From Sipunculus nudus (Eukaryota > Annelida > Sipuncula > Golfingiida > Sipunculidae): 64,000 bases of DNA. Below, piece after piece: positions 34,352-45,900 of this stretch. How positions within the stretch are numbered: position 1 is the first letter of the stretch; every line of letters begins with the position of its first letter. Under the pieces are notes generated by a model. The model was not told where the DNA came from and ran no database searches. It saw nothing but the letters and a program-made list of their open reading frames with translations. The stretch is taken from the NCBI GenBank assembly GCA_026874595.1, contig CM049310.1, positions 37,463,558 through 37,527,557 on the forward strand, written 5' to 3'. Made by a program: the position numbers and the translations under genes.

Positions 34352-35593
34352 TCCGTTATTAGTCAATGAGGAAATGAAGGACCTAGTACCAGCACTTATA
34401 GCTCTCTCATTTAGTCGGCCAATTAAGGCATATAGCTTTTTTCGTCTATCAATTCCACTGTGTCATTCCTGTCAGCAAGAAACTGATTGCGCCATCAGCA
34501 AACTTAGTTAATGAATAATCTCTATAAATAGACACCTATCGCGAAACTCAAATGTAAAAAGGTATTATAACACATTTGTTATAGACAGTCTGCCGTAAAT
34601 AAATCTTATATCCGTATGCTAAGTTTTATTAAAGAAAAGACATTGATAACGTACGGGTACATCCAACACATCAGCCTATTCACATAAACCAAAACCGCGT
34701 GTTAACATTACCTTCTGTGCGATATATGAAATCACTTTTTGCACGCCCTATTTTGATGTATGAATGTTTCACAAAATATGCAATGTGGGATTCTGCTTTG
34801 ATAAGAGTGGATCATATCTGTACTGACAGAGCTGTGCTGTAATAAACCATCGAACAAATAAATAACTTTATAAAATAACACAATAAATCTTGATTCGACA
34901 TATTAATTTGGCCACCTAATCTGGAAACATTCATTGCATATAAAGTTGTCAAGATGTTGACGATATATTTAATAATCTTTATTCAGCTCTTCTATGCAAA
35001 TGCGCGTGTTAATGTGTTTGAGGGATACACTTCTGAATGTTAGTCTTTTGCATGCAAGACATTTATTTTGTAGATTAGGTTAAATCTATTTTATAGATTA
35101 AAAATGTTACATCCACAGACTATTACTGTATTTGCACACAGATGTAAATTGATAGTCATGAGGTGTATTCAGGATAACCAGCATTGTACAGCTCATCCTG
35201 AATAAATGGAATACCTATTTTCATTTAGTATACACCTAGTACCCTTCAAGAATATTTCATTATTATCATTATTTTAATTGTTGTTGCTGCTCCATTATTC
35301 GTCAAATATCTACTCAAAATGTTCAGGGGTGTCAGAGTGTAGCAATTTGGTTTCCTTCTTACTGTTATCAAAAGGACCCAAAATCACAGAAAATCCATTG
35401 TTATCTATCCTTGTTCAGGTTAGGTTCGCCAGCTGGCCATTTAACACGGCACCTGAAGTATGTGCAAGTTCGAAGATTCGGTTAGGGATAAGGAAGAAAA
35501 CCAGAGGGATTAGTTTTTAAAACACACTCACACACATAGTCAGTCGCCCTAGCTGTCATGTACTCTCTCGTCTATCAGAACACCGCCCCTACC

Positions 35594-35615
35594 CTCTCTC
35601 TCTCTCTCTTTCTCA

Positions 35616-35662
<47 letters not shown>
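35594..35662. repeat. Compound (CT)n-(TA)n microsatellite
   Basis: CT units followed by TA units, of the same type as 7521-7620. Confidence 0.95.
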
Positions 35663-35664
<2 letters not shown>

Positions 35665-35867
35665 CGGGATTACCAGGAACGTGTATGTGTACATTATTCT
35701 ACATAAACACATAGAAACTTCTAATTAGAATTGGCAAAACTAAACTAAAAGGGATGCATTAGGATAAGGGACTGATTATCAATTTAATTATATGATATTA
35801 GGAATGGTCTTTGATTATATAGATGCAGAACCATATATAAGCTTATATTTATTGAAATATATATTTA

Positions 35868-35897
35868 TTGAAATAAATATATTATATATATAATTGA

Positions 35898-35948
<51 letters not shown>
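35868..35948. repeat. TA-rich microsatellite
   Basis: Interrupted then pure TA repeats. Confidence 0.9.
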
Positions 35949-35949
<1 letters not shown>

Positions 35950-36365
35950 CCGGTCAAGGCATAACAGATAGTGCACATGTTTATATGTATAGTGTACATG
36001 TACATATCAAATTAATCCATTACTGATTCTTTGGGAGTTCTTTCAAAGAACTTGTGCCATACAACCAAGGACCTGGTCTCCATTCGTAAACCAATTTGAT
36101 GCACAAAAAAAAAGCAAATCCGTCGAACAAACGCCTCAACAGACGCCAGACAATGGATGACATACGACGTACGAAGGTTGCGCCATGGTTTTTTTTCACA
36201 GGTAATCTAAAATATGGTAGAATATAAAATTTGGTTCTGTACTGGAATTTTTCTATCACATATTATTACATTATTATTACTTTATTTAGTGCCCAGTGTA
36301 GCAACGTAAAGCGCTGAAGAATTCTTGTTGGCAATGTGTGTTTAAAAACTAAACATGTCACCTAC

Positions 36366-36536
36366 CTTTAGGAGAGTCGCATAGTGGGAGATATCTTGCC
36401 GAATACTCTTTGTGTGTTATGTTCCTTTCGGCAACCCGAATATTTACATAATAACTTCTTCCAATAATATTACAGTAACTATTATCCCCTGTTTTGCTGT
36501 GATGTCCAGCATATATATTAGTATTGGTTTCCTCAT
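36366..36536 (-). pseudogene. GT7 first exon, class beta, copy C (broken)
   Basis: It aligns with 13551-13725 but is 4 bases shorter. From ATG 36536 it reads the anchor MLDITAKQGIIVTVILL, then meets TAA after EEVIM. The donor AAAG|GTAGGTGAC is kept. Confidence 0.8.
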
Positions 36537-36644
36537 ACTGCTTTTAATCAATGCGAAAAACGGAACACACATTAGCCGCATGTATTAGTCGCGAGCAATA
36601 CGCATAAATCAATGCGTAAATGGAACACCGGATATTAAGACTAT

Positions 36645-36742
36645 TTACAGATTTAATTACCTCTTCTCAATAATATTACAGGAACTATTATCCCCTGGAT
36701 TGCTGTGATTGCCAGCATGTATTTAAATAATAGTTTCCTCAT
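36645..36742 (-). pseudogene. GT7 first exon, class beta, second partial duplicate in copy C
   Basis: A second anchor-coding segment lies 200 bases upstream of the first: ATG 36742, MRKLLFKYMLAITAIQGIIV, then LLRRGN and TAA. Only the tail and anchor are present, and the stem and donor are missing. It is flanked by repeated TTTAATCAATG sequence, showing a local tandem duplication. Confidence 0.75.
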
Positions 36743-36899
36743 ACTGCTTTTAATCAATGGGAAAAATCGAACACGCCAGATGCTTCCTATCCACGATTGA
36801 GTACTCTGTCATAATTATCGGCATAAATATAGTCGCCCTCATTACGCCTAGTTAATACGTATTCTCTATGCTAAAGATCAATGCGAGAATGGAACAGCA

Positions 36900-39780
36900 G
36901 AAAATCAAATTTTTTGACCCCGCTGATCCGCCTCTGGATTGCAATATATTTACATATATGTAAATATGCAAATATATTCATTGGTCAAAACTGTCAGCAT
37001 GAACTTTGTATCACTCTTGCTATCAATCTGAACCCAGTATATGATAATTTCTATAGAAGTTTGGCACTAACGTCACATATAGCAAGTGGTGTTTGTTAGT
37101 GCAGCCATCTTGGACGGCTTAAGGATGTTAGCAGACCACAGCTCAAGCAAAGGGGATACTCCCTCAAGTTTAAGCATGGTAAAATATTCAAAGTATGCTG
37201 AAAGTTTAGAGTCAGTGGCCTTAGGTCGCTACAATGATTAAACTCACACTTTGTGGTTGTTGTGATAGGTATTCAGTGCGGAGGTAATCAGAATCAACAT
37301 ATATTTTAATTCTTATATACCAAAGATGAATTCCTCTGCCCCCGTGTAGAAGTCGCCCATTCGTATACATTTGCTCGGCCACTTTCGAGGTGGAATCGGG
37401 TCAATAAAGAGTGACGGTGTTTATAAATATAAAGTGTACAATTGAACACGTTGCTGATCAAAAGATTCTGTCGGACGTTTTAAGGCTCCGACTAAAGAAT
37501 CTAGTTTTAATAGAATCCCAATCAGTTTAAAGATGTACTGGTAATATATTTTCATGTTTCAAATTCCCTGGCGATTACGGATTCTAAACAAAAGATGTAC
37601 AACCACCCCAACCCCGAAATTGTTTAAGTTGTAGGGTTTTGAACAACCCATTTATTGGATGAACTATTGAAACCATGGTTATAATGAAAAGATATTTATG
37701 AATGTACAAAAATCAACATACCTCTAAACGGATAAAAAGCCAGACGGTTGTTGTGTAACTGTTCTTAGCGTTACCCCAACTTAAAATCCCTCGCATTGAT
37801 AGCGGAGTCATGTGGTATTTTTTAATTAACAAGCTTTATTTTTTGTTCATGGAAGCATTGGGATAAATGTGAATTAGAGTGGACTTTTGACTGCGAATTG
37901 CACAATTCAATCTGTGAAATACAGGAAAATGCCCTAAGAGCCTCCTGATAAAAAAAATATGTGACAGACGTAAAGGACCAAAGAGCTCACAAAATATAAA
38001 GTCAGTGCAGAAATTATTTTAGTCATGTGAGCACAAAAGTAATAGGGGCACCTATTTTTGGAAAATTTTAATTATTTATTATGCAGTTTAATAGGGCATA
38101 ATTCAGCAAAATAAAGCAAACATGTCCTAAAAGAACACATCGCCGATACGTTTGCCGATTTTCGAGGGCCGAATCAGAACGGAAGCAGGTACCCCTTTGT
38201 TTAGAATTTAAAAAAATGAATATTAATTGTATAGATGGTGTATATCGAGTTTATTAAGATGCCACATTTGTTCTAGCTCATACATTTTTGGCTATCAGGA
38301 TATATTAGTTTACGAAGTCCGTACCGTATTTTATGTTACTGCTGACTCATGCCCTTACATTATTTCCCTCCATGTTAGTGTTATCCTTAACTTTGCTAAA
38401 CAGAGTTATGAGATCTTTTGTTTTCCTAAATTTTTCTTAGTTTGTACATAGTTAAAAAAGAATTGTAAATTTTTTCATATTGTTCTTTTCGAATTTTTGG
38501 TTCCACATTTTTTTAAATTTTATAAGAAAACAAATAGATCAGCGGTCAAATAACAGATGTCTTTACCTCTCAATAGAATAGCTTAATTTAACTCCTACAG
38601 GTGGACAATTTAACTCTACAAGTTAGATGCCTTTACCAAATTATAATACAGTGGAGTTATGTCCTTGTCACACGCCCAGTTTTCTCCACCGTCCCATCAA
38701 ACATTATGTTGCTACCTATTTTTTCTTATTAATGATGCTGATAGGTATTAAAAATTAATTTAACTAGAAAATTACATTCTATCTAATACAAGTCTCCGCC
38801 ACACTCATTTGGCCCATATTGCCAGGTTTATTTGTGGATAAGTGACTTTGCAGTTTTTAATATTCCTAGATGACATTCCAAAGTCCGGGTCATGTGGCCG
38901 ACCCACCCCAAAATCTAATTTTTTTTCTTAGATCCTTTTCAAAAATGCCCCTAACTTTTCATGACTCTCCGTTCATAATTGCGTGAGTTATTTTGTGAAC
39001 AAACACACATAAACACACGAACGGGGATGTGGCATACCCAACAAATAAAACTATGTAGATTGCAGCATTTAGAGTAAATGCCTCTATTTTACCGTTATAA
39101 GCATGAGGTTTTCTTGACCGCTGCTATATCCACAAGGCTAAGAGTATAAAATTTGATGGTAAGTTTACATCTTTGCTAAAGGAATACATACATCTGTTTT
39201 CTTAAAATGGGCAAAGTAAAACTTGAAATATAGACCTTAAGAGAAAATAATTGTTTTTTCCCTTTTGAAAATCAGTCCAATGTTTATAAATCCATTTACT
39301 GGTCCATGTGTACATTCATGATTTTTTTTATCTATTAAATTATCAAAAATGCACCCCAAGTTTAATATTAAAATAAACCCGGTGTAGAGCTACTCATACT
39401 GCGAGGTTGACATTCCGCGATTCCCGCTTTTCAGGTATTTCGTAAGGGTTTCATTTCCGTGATCTCACCTAACAAAATACCTAAACAGTGTATTCTCATT
39501 ATTATATGGATTACTTATATCAAATAATAAGTGTACAAAATCTTAATAATTAAACGGAGACCCAAAGGAACATCAACGGGTGGAAATTATTATTCATTAA
39601 TGTTAGATTATTTGAAGGATCTGATATCATAACAGAAATAATATAATAGCAATCTTTGAACACACAAGATATATTATCATTCATTATTTCTTTCCTTTAC
39701 CTGTGAACTTGCCTTCGACGATGGATTCCCTTTTAACGTAGGCTTTATTTTTTCGATAATTCCCCTTTCAAAAATCGGGA
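36900..39780. other. About 2.9 kb non-coding upstream of copy C first exons
   Basis: No gene recognised. From about 38640 to 39320 it has diverged similarity to 24820-25560 and 61820-62530 (for example ATTCCTAGATGAC and GCGTGAGTTATTTTGTG), so it is the copy C version of the same upstream spacer. Confidence 0.6.
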
Positions 39781-40453
39781 ATTCGAAACCCTAGTGTACA
39801 AAAAAGCAACCACAGTATATATACACAGAAGCTTTACACGAGCACAAGGACACATACACACAAACACACTGAAACACTGAAAAAGTGTTTTCTACCGTAT
39901 GTTTAAACAAGTTGTTGTGGCATTTAAAACCAACAAGAAGAAGATGAATCATATTTGTTTACAAATTAATGAAAATAAAGACTTTTTTCAATCTGCCAGG
40001 ACCAAATACTTAGAGAGTATTAATGACAGCATGGAGAAGCTTCTAGTCAATATACACACAAAGCACATACATGAGGAATACTTGATGCATACCAGGAAGT
40101 TTACCTACTTTAGAAATACATTGAATCGTGAAAAAAAAAAAAAACACTGATGTTTATCACAGTATCATTCGGGTGAAAGACATTCAAAACATACATTCAT
40201 CACTTGGAAAAACGAACAGACTATAAAAGGCACGCTTCAACAGAATGTAAAATTCTATGTGTGAATGATCCGATTTGCTTTTAGTATTTCTCTCCCGGCA
40301 CTAACTCCATAGGCGTTTTATTAGCCATTATTAATAGAATATGATTATTATTAACTTCTTTTAGCTGTATTATTCGCGTATCAAACCCAACCTCAAGATC
40401 AAACCCAACTACACACAGGGACCTATTGGCTACTTTTTTTCTCGCTGCGAAAA

Positions 40454-40513
<60 letters not shown>
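40454..40513. repeat. Compound (CT)n-(TA)n microsatellite
   Basis: CT units then TA units inside F1 of copy C. The other F1 copies have short CATA repeats nearby instead. Confidence 0.95.
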
Positions 40514-40514
<1 letters not shown>

Positions 40515-40710
40515 ATGGTATATCCGTGTTAGTTTGTAATCGAAGTGTGTGTGTTTATGGGGAGGATGAGTGTGTGAGCGTATATTCATCTGTGTGTGGC
40601 CGTGAAATGTAATTAAATCTAAAAGCATGAACCCATGGAGATGGTATTTAAACAAGGAGTTGGACTCCAGTGTGCAGAACGTATATGTTCGGTTGCATTC
40701 TTGTAATTTG

Positions 40711-40711
<1 letters not shown>

Positions 40712-40773
<62 letters not shown>
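40712..40773. repeat. Compound (TA)n-(GA)n microsatellite
   Basis: A TA run followed by about 16 GA units. With the previous tract it forms two microsatellites of inverse order 200 bases apart. Confidence 0.95.
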
Positions 40774-40775
<2 letters not shown>

Positions 40776-41169
40776 CAAATAAGTATCACTTATTTGACTG
40801 TTTTATAGCATTTCCAATACTTCGGCAACATTACTGTATATAAAAGTCTGTAAGCCTTAATGTATCCCTTCATTATGGATTTTGAGCTGCTTATTGATTG
40901 AGGATAACAATCAGTATCACAAAATAGAGATATTAAAAGGAACTTCCAGGTCGCGACGCATTGATCTCTTAGTATTCTGGATTTAAAAAAAAACACATTT
41001 GACAATTAGTGATGCAACACGTGACCCTTTTTGTTAATTATGATAACCAGTCATTCCTTGTGCCTCGTGCAAGTTGATTATCCTCCACATAACTCGACAT
41101 GCTTGTATGCAATAAAACATCACCTATCATTTAGGGACACATACCTATAGTTATGCGGGAATCTTTATG

Positions 41170-42720
41170 CACATGGTAGGTGTTTTTAATGTACTGAAAC
41201 ATCGAAAGGGTTTAGTTTAAACGACAGTGTACCTGTACGCAGTAAGACAGCAAAATTACAAAATATGTCGTCCTTGTTTGCATCAACATCGAGACTTACA
41301 GAACGGTTTTGGACATGTGACAGCAGGGATGTCGATAAGGTATTTTAAGCCTATAGTATGTTACCACATACCCGAGGGAATGGACATACAAGGTTCTTTT
41401 AAACGGTGGACCAAACAGGCTGAAACTCGCACATACACTTAGAAAGATGATAAAGATATGGATAATATTAAAAATTAAAATAGAATCAAAGAAAACTTAC
41501 GATACTCTTGAGAGGCGATCCACGCTCAAGATACAATTTCAAAACCACTGAGTCACACTGTGAAACAGTGTCCACACACTGTACAATTGACAGAAAGTTC
41601 GCATGGCCCCAGGCCTCTGTTCACAAGATCCTATAGCACGAGTTTACTTGGTTTACCAGTGTTCACACACAGGCGCCCCTCCCCGAAAAACCAATCGCAG
41701 TGTCCGCTCTTAAATAATCACACGCAACATAATCTGTAACTCAATATGTCTCACCACACAACCATATTCGGTACGATTCATTAGCGTTTCGGCACATTAA
41801 TTTTCCAGGTCTGCTTGCTGGGCTTCACCACGGCAGCTGTTTATCGGTTATTCAAATCTCCAAACATAACTTGCCCATCTGTACACATGTGTGAAGTCCG
41901 TTTGAGAGATATACGTTGATATACGTATATGTTACAACAGGAAATTGTTCCTTCGCTGAACAGCTCACAACCAACTGTGGACCCTCCTCTAGGCTGACAA
42001 ACTGTCAGAAAACAAGACAACGCGCGCTGATCCAGGATATTGTGTCGTTGCTTTCCTTTTTAAAGCTTAAATACAGATGCATACGTCTCACCTCCTGACC
42101 TTCCCTGGTCCATAGTCTTAAAATATGATGTAGTCTGCTGTTCATCGCATTAATATATAAAAAATAAACTGGACATGCCTCCAGAGACAAAGGTTTGAGA
42201 AAAAATAATAAAAATTAAAGTCTACATTATTAATGATACCCCAGGAAGCGGTCTAGACTCACTGGATTACGACTGTACCCAAGCCACAAACAAAACACTT
42301 GGGTTCCCTACACCTACATTCGAACGCTACCATCAATTATATGATACTGCCTGCCAATATACAACGTTCATCTGGCTATACTCACCTCATCTAAATGTGC
42401 AATACCATGATACTAACATTAATAAGTCACAGCTCTGTGTTCACTTTGTCTATTCTCAGATACTTTAGCTATAGACGGTTCTAGGTAAACACAGCGATGT
42501 ATGAAATTCATGCACGAGCACTGTATCACAAAATAAATGTCAAAATATCTGCACATATTGTATTGATAGATTATATCAGAAATTTATATTTTAACTTTCA
42601 GAATGAAAAAAAAATTGAGCCAACATTGTTCATTTAATTTAATTTATCCTTCAACCCCGAAAGTAAGCTTGGGTAACGGGTTTATCAGCTAGTATATTAT
42701 AATTTGAGAATATGAACTCC
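41170..42720. other. Flank F2 of copy C (41.17-41.40 kb) and about 1.3 kb non-coding
   Basis: The first 230 bases match F2 of copies B and D (ATCGAGACTTACAG, TTTTGGACATGTGA). No gamma first exon follows where it would be expected (41.4-41.9 kb). The rest is unrecognised. Confidence 0.6.
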
Positions 42721-42769
42721 CTTTCCAAGGTTCGTTTCATATTTTATATTTCTTTTTTAAATGGATTGT

Positions 42770-42775
42770 TTTATT
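42770..42775 (-). promoter_or_regulatory. Possible polyadenylation signal AATAAA of copy D
   Basis: AATAAA on the minus strand, 28 bases beyond the stop codon of copy D exon 6. This is a suitable position for a short 3' UTR. AATAAA is common by chance in AT-rich DNA, so confidence is limited. Confidence 0.4.
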
Positions 42776-42802
42776 AGGGGATTTGTCTCTGTGTATTGCA
42801 AG

Positions 42803-42980
42803 TTAAACTTTTGTTCTGGCAGTCATCAGAGAGTCCACATGGCGCATGATAAGTGACCTGTTGACCTCTACTAAAATATGCGTGTACAGCTTCTCAGGAC
42901 GGAACGCCTTTAGTTCGTACTGTACACTGTTGATTCCGTCTTTCAGCAGCCGTGGTTTGTTTCCATACAGATAATAATGT
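42803..42980 (-). CDS. GT7 copy D exon 6 (C-terminus)
   Basis: Acceptor TTTACAG. It is open from HYYLYGNKPRLLKDGIN through YELKAF, LYTHILVEVNRS and MRHVDSLMTARTKV to TAA at 42803-42805. A stretch of about 45 bases present in copies B, C and E (encoding a longer tail after SLMT) is absent here, so this is the shortest C-terminus of the array. Confidence 0.9.
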
Positions 42981-45900
42981 CTGTAAAATATATGCAATTT
43001 AGTTAATACATTAGCCATAAGGATTTTCTATTTTAAATATAACATCTTTAAGGAAATCTAAGGATTCCCTGCTGAAATTCTTTAACACACACATATGTTG
43101 GTGCAAATTATAAGCCTATTATGTTTCTACTGTTTTTCTTCAAAGTTTTTGATTTAATGATTATACGGCATAAACGTAACATCAAAACAATGCATTTACA
43201 GCCATGTTTAGGGTTTGAAGGGAATCATCACAAAGCTCAGCATAAAGGTGTACTTCAACATTAAGTATTTCCATCTTTCCTAATTAGCTACAGTCCCACC
43301 TTCGTTGTCCTTTCTCAGCTTGCGTGTGGTTTATAGATTTATAGCGAGCGATCTCTGATGGATACCGAAGGACGCGGTACTTCTGGTTCCTTACCCTTAA
43401 ACAGATCAACAATAAAATGGAATGATTAAGTCACTCCGTATAACTTTAGAGTAGATAGCAAGGTTGTAAATTTGAAATGAGATTAATATATTTCAACATA
43501 TCATTATATTACCAAGAAGATAAGGTACTATCGAGGGTATGATGAGCAAGATAATCATTAAGTTGTTATATATTATTCCTAGTCATTTGTTTAAAATGGC
43601 TATTGTTGTCTTATAAGCGCTTCTCCTGTTCTTTGGTCGCATTCAATGAGAATTTCTAGTTTCTCCAGCCAGTGACGAATACTTTGCATCGTTATCGATA
43701 TTTTTTTAATATTCTTGTAACCCTCACACACGAACGAATCTAGTTATAAAAATATTATTTGCCGGTATATATGCGGCACATAGACACACATCGCTATCAT
43801 CAATCTGCATTAGCTTAAATGTTGTGGCGGGTTACATGATGAGGCGGGTTTCCCACTAAGGTTACAACTCCTTGATATTTTATGTGTGCGAAAATAAGAA
43901 AACTAGCTGTACAGCAGCTACCGATATAATATAATCATATCATGAGAATCGAGTGCTTTTTTCGTATGGATGCAAAGTAAGTCAAGTTATATTCGAATGA
44001 TGAAAGCTGACACGTCGTTCGTCGAAAACTGCAGCTCTCTAAACCTAAAAGGATTAACCAGCCATGTGATTGGCATGTATTCACGTCTTATATACGCTGG
44101 GACAAAGATAGTTGCAGGGAGCTAACGGTAAATAGAGGCCATGGACAGTTCATTTGAGATCCGAGAATAACATTTTAATATATCAGCAGGAAAAAATTAC
44201 ATATTATGAATACCTGCAGGAAATAAAGTACATGATCAAAACACCAACAAAAAATATAAACTATCCGTAAAACAAGTTGAAAAAACCTAGGTAATGAACT
44301 AACAAAGGGTACAACTGCTTATCACACACAAAAATCACGTAACGAAGATCGCTAGCACCCCATACGATCAAATAACGGAGACATAATGAGTACCAGGACC
44401 AGACATCAGTTAAGGTAGCAGAACTGGTTCTCCACTATGACCTGACTTTGTTTTTCCTTTGCATTGAAGAAACTGCTGCCTTGGAACCCCTTGAAGTATA
44501 CATTTACTTAAAGTTTAGAGGATTCTCTACATTTTGGTACATAAGAATTTTTTTTACATGTCTGAATTTATATGCTTTTTTTAGTTTTAAATGATTAACA
44601 AAATCGGTTTATTCCAGCACATGTAATGTACATACAGAAACACAAGTTTACATCATAAGATGAAAAATTGTTAATTAAAGTCTAAAACAAATGGCAAACT
44701 TGCTTACGAAAATTTCGCCACTCTTAATTGTTCTACTTTTTCCAAGACATTGTTGACGGTGTTGTATACACTAAATAGACTGATACCTCACTGATTGTCT
44801 TCGTTTATAAAGTTTGTATGTACTTTATGGTTATGTCTGTCGCACCTGCTAAAGAGATCGTCGTCCTCACCGCCCCATCCAAAGTAGGCGTTAGCGAAAC
44901 CGTTGACCTTTTGAAACTGTTCTTCTGTGAAAGCACTGGCACCTCCAATCAAACTGCCGTACAGAAGCCTGAAATACATTTAGATAACAGACTGAGTCTG
45001 CAATCTCACTTTCACGTCATATTTTGTCAGTGATTTGATACAACATTGTCAGATTATCCCAGTGTGTTTTCTATAATTACAATGTTTCACTCTCATAGTA
45101 GGTCCTCACTTTGACAATATAACTTGCTCTTCTATACCGGCCTGCACACCTGTAGACCGTAAGCCACAGATAACTTGAACAACAGCTACATTACCAGCAA
45201 AACAAATCAGCCATAGCACTTATTCTGTATGAATCTCACAGGCGTAGGGGATCCCAATTAACTTGGTCACAAGCGCCCTGTATTTCAGACCTTGATATAC
45301 AAGAAAGAAAACATATTCTTCCGTTGGCTCAACAAACGTAACATGATTAAAAAATAATAATACACCAGAGCAATATGGTTTGTCATCTAGCATAACATTT
45401 CATATCATATTCAGTAAAACTTAGTGACAACCACAACAACCGGTTTTATTAGCGCATGTCTGAACCCATTTCTGTTGGAGATGGATCTAAATTGTTGTTG
45501 TCACAAATTCCCACAATGACATTCAATCCGGGTTGCAGACTTTTATTCCTCGAGAAACCCACCGACAAATCTGGTACTTCCCATACGCTAACGATCAACC
45601 CCCACCTCCTAGGCGTTATACAGTTCCCTTGAATATGTAAACTTCGACTTATGTTGAAACCACGGCACAACATTATTCTGTATTTCCCGACATAACACAC
45701 ATAAGATATATTTTTCTTTGCTCATCTGGCCTAACACACTGCTCACACTGGAAAAAAGTTCGATTGGTCCAGATTAATTTAAATTCATTAACTTTTATGC
45801 TAAATATGCCGTAATCTTATGAGACCTTTCCAACGGTAACTTACGACTGACACGTTTGTGAGTTATGTAAATGAGCCCTGACAAGTTACTCCTAATAAAT

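Larger units (their letters stand above)
34367..36365. other. Interval between alpha and beta first exons of copy C
   Basis: No gene seen. It contains a CT/TA microsatellite (35594-35662), a TA-rich tract (35868-35948) and a block near 36130-36360 resembling 13320-13540 in copy A (CAGACAATGGA, CCATGG, GGTAATCT). Confidence 0.65.
31516..36742 (-). pseudogene. GT7 copy C, exons 4 and 5 missing
   Basis: Present: E6 31516-31701, E3 32138-32325, E2 32608 to about 32839, and first exons alpha 34189-34351 (intact), beta 36366-36536 (broken) and a second beta fragment (about 36645-36742). E6 and E3 are only 436 bases apart and nothing like E4 or E5 lies between, so both were deleted. E6 has TGA in its third codon, E2 has two frameshifts, and its donor is GC. 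Losing the GWGGEDDD exon removes the acceptor/metal motif, so no active GT7 enzyme could result even with readthrough. It is closest to copy D in E2, E3 and E6. Confidence 0.85.
39800..41020. repeat. Conserved upstream flank F1, copy C version
   Basis: It is homologous to 25.6-27.2, 50.4-51.7 and 62.5-64.0 kb. The core CCGGCACTAACTCCATAGGC is at 40294. It is interrupted by two microsatellites (40454-40513 and 40712-40773). Confidence 0.7.

Noticed and set aside
34352-34366. Upstream start of the alpha exon at 34366
   Set aside because: The codon there is TTG; the first ATG is at 34351. The same holds for 53173 (TTG) against 53158 (ATG).
43300-43389. Shorter exon 5 of copy D starting after GGTAAG
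   Set aside because: Copies B and E have two more codons (Leu-Met) at this place, and the acceptor TTTAAG upstream gives the matching length with the same phase.
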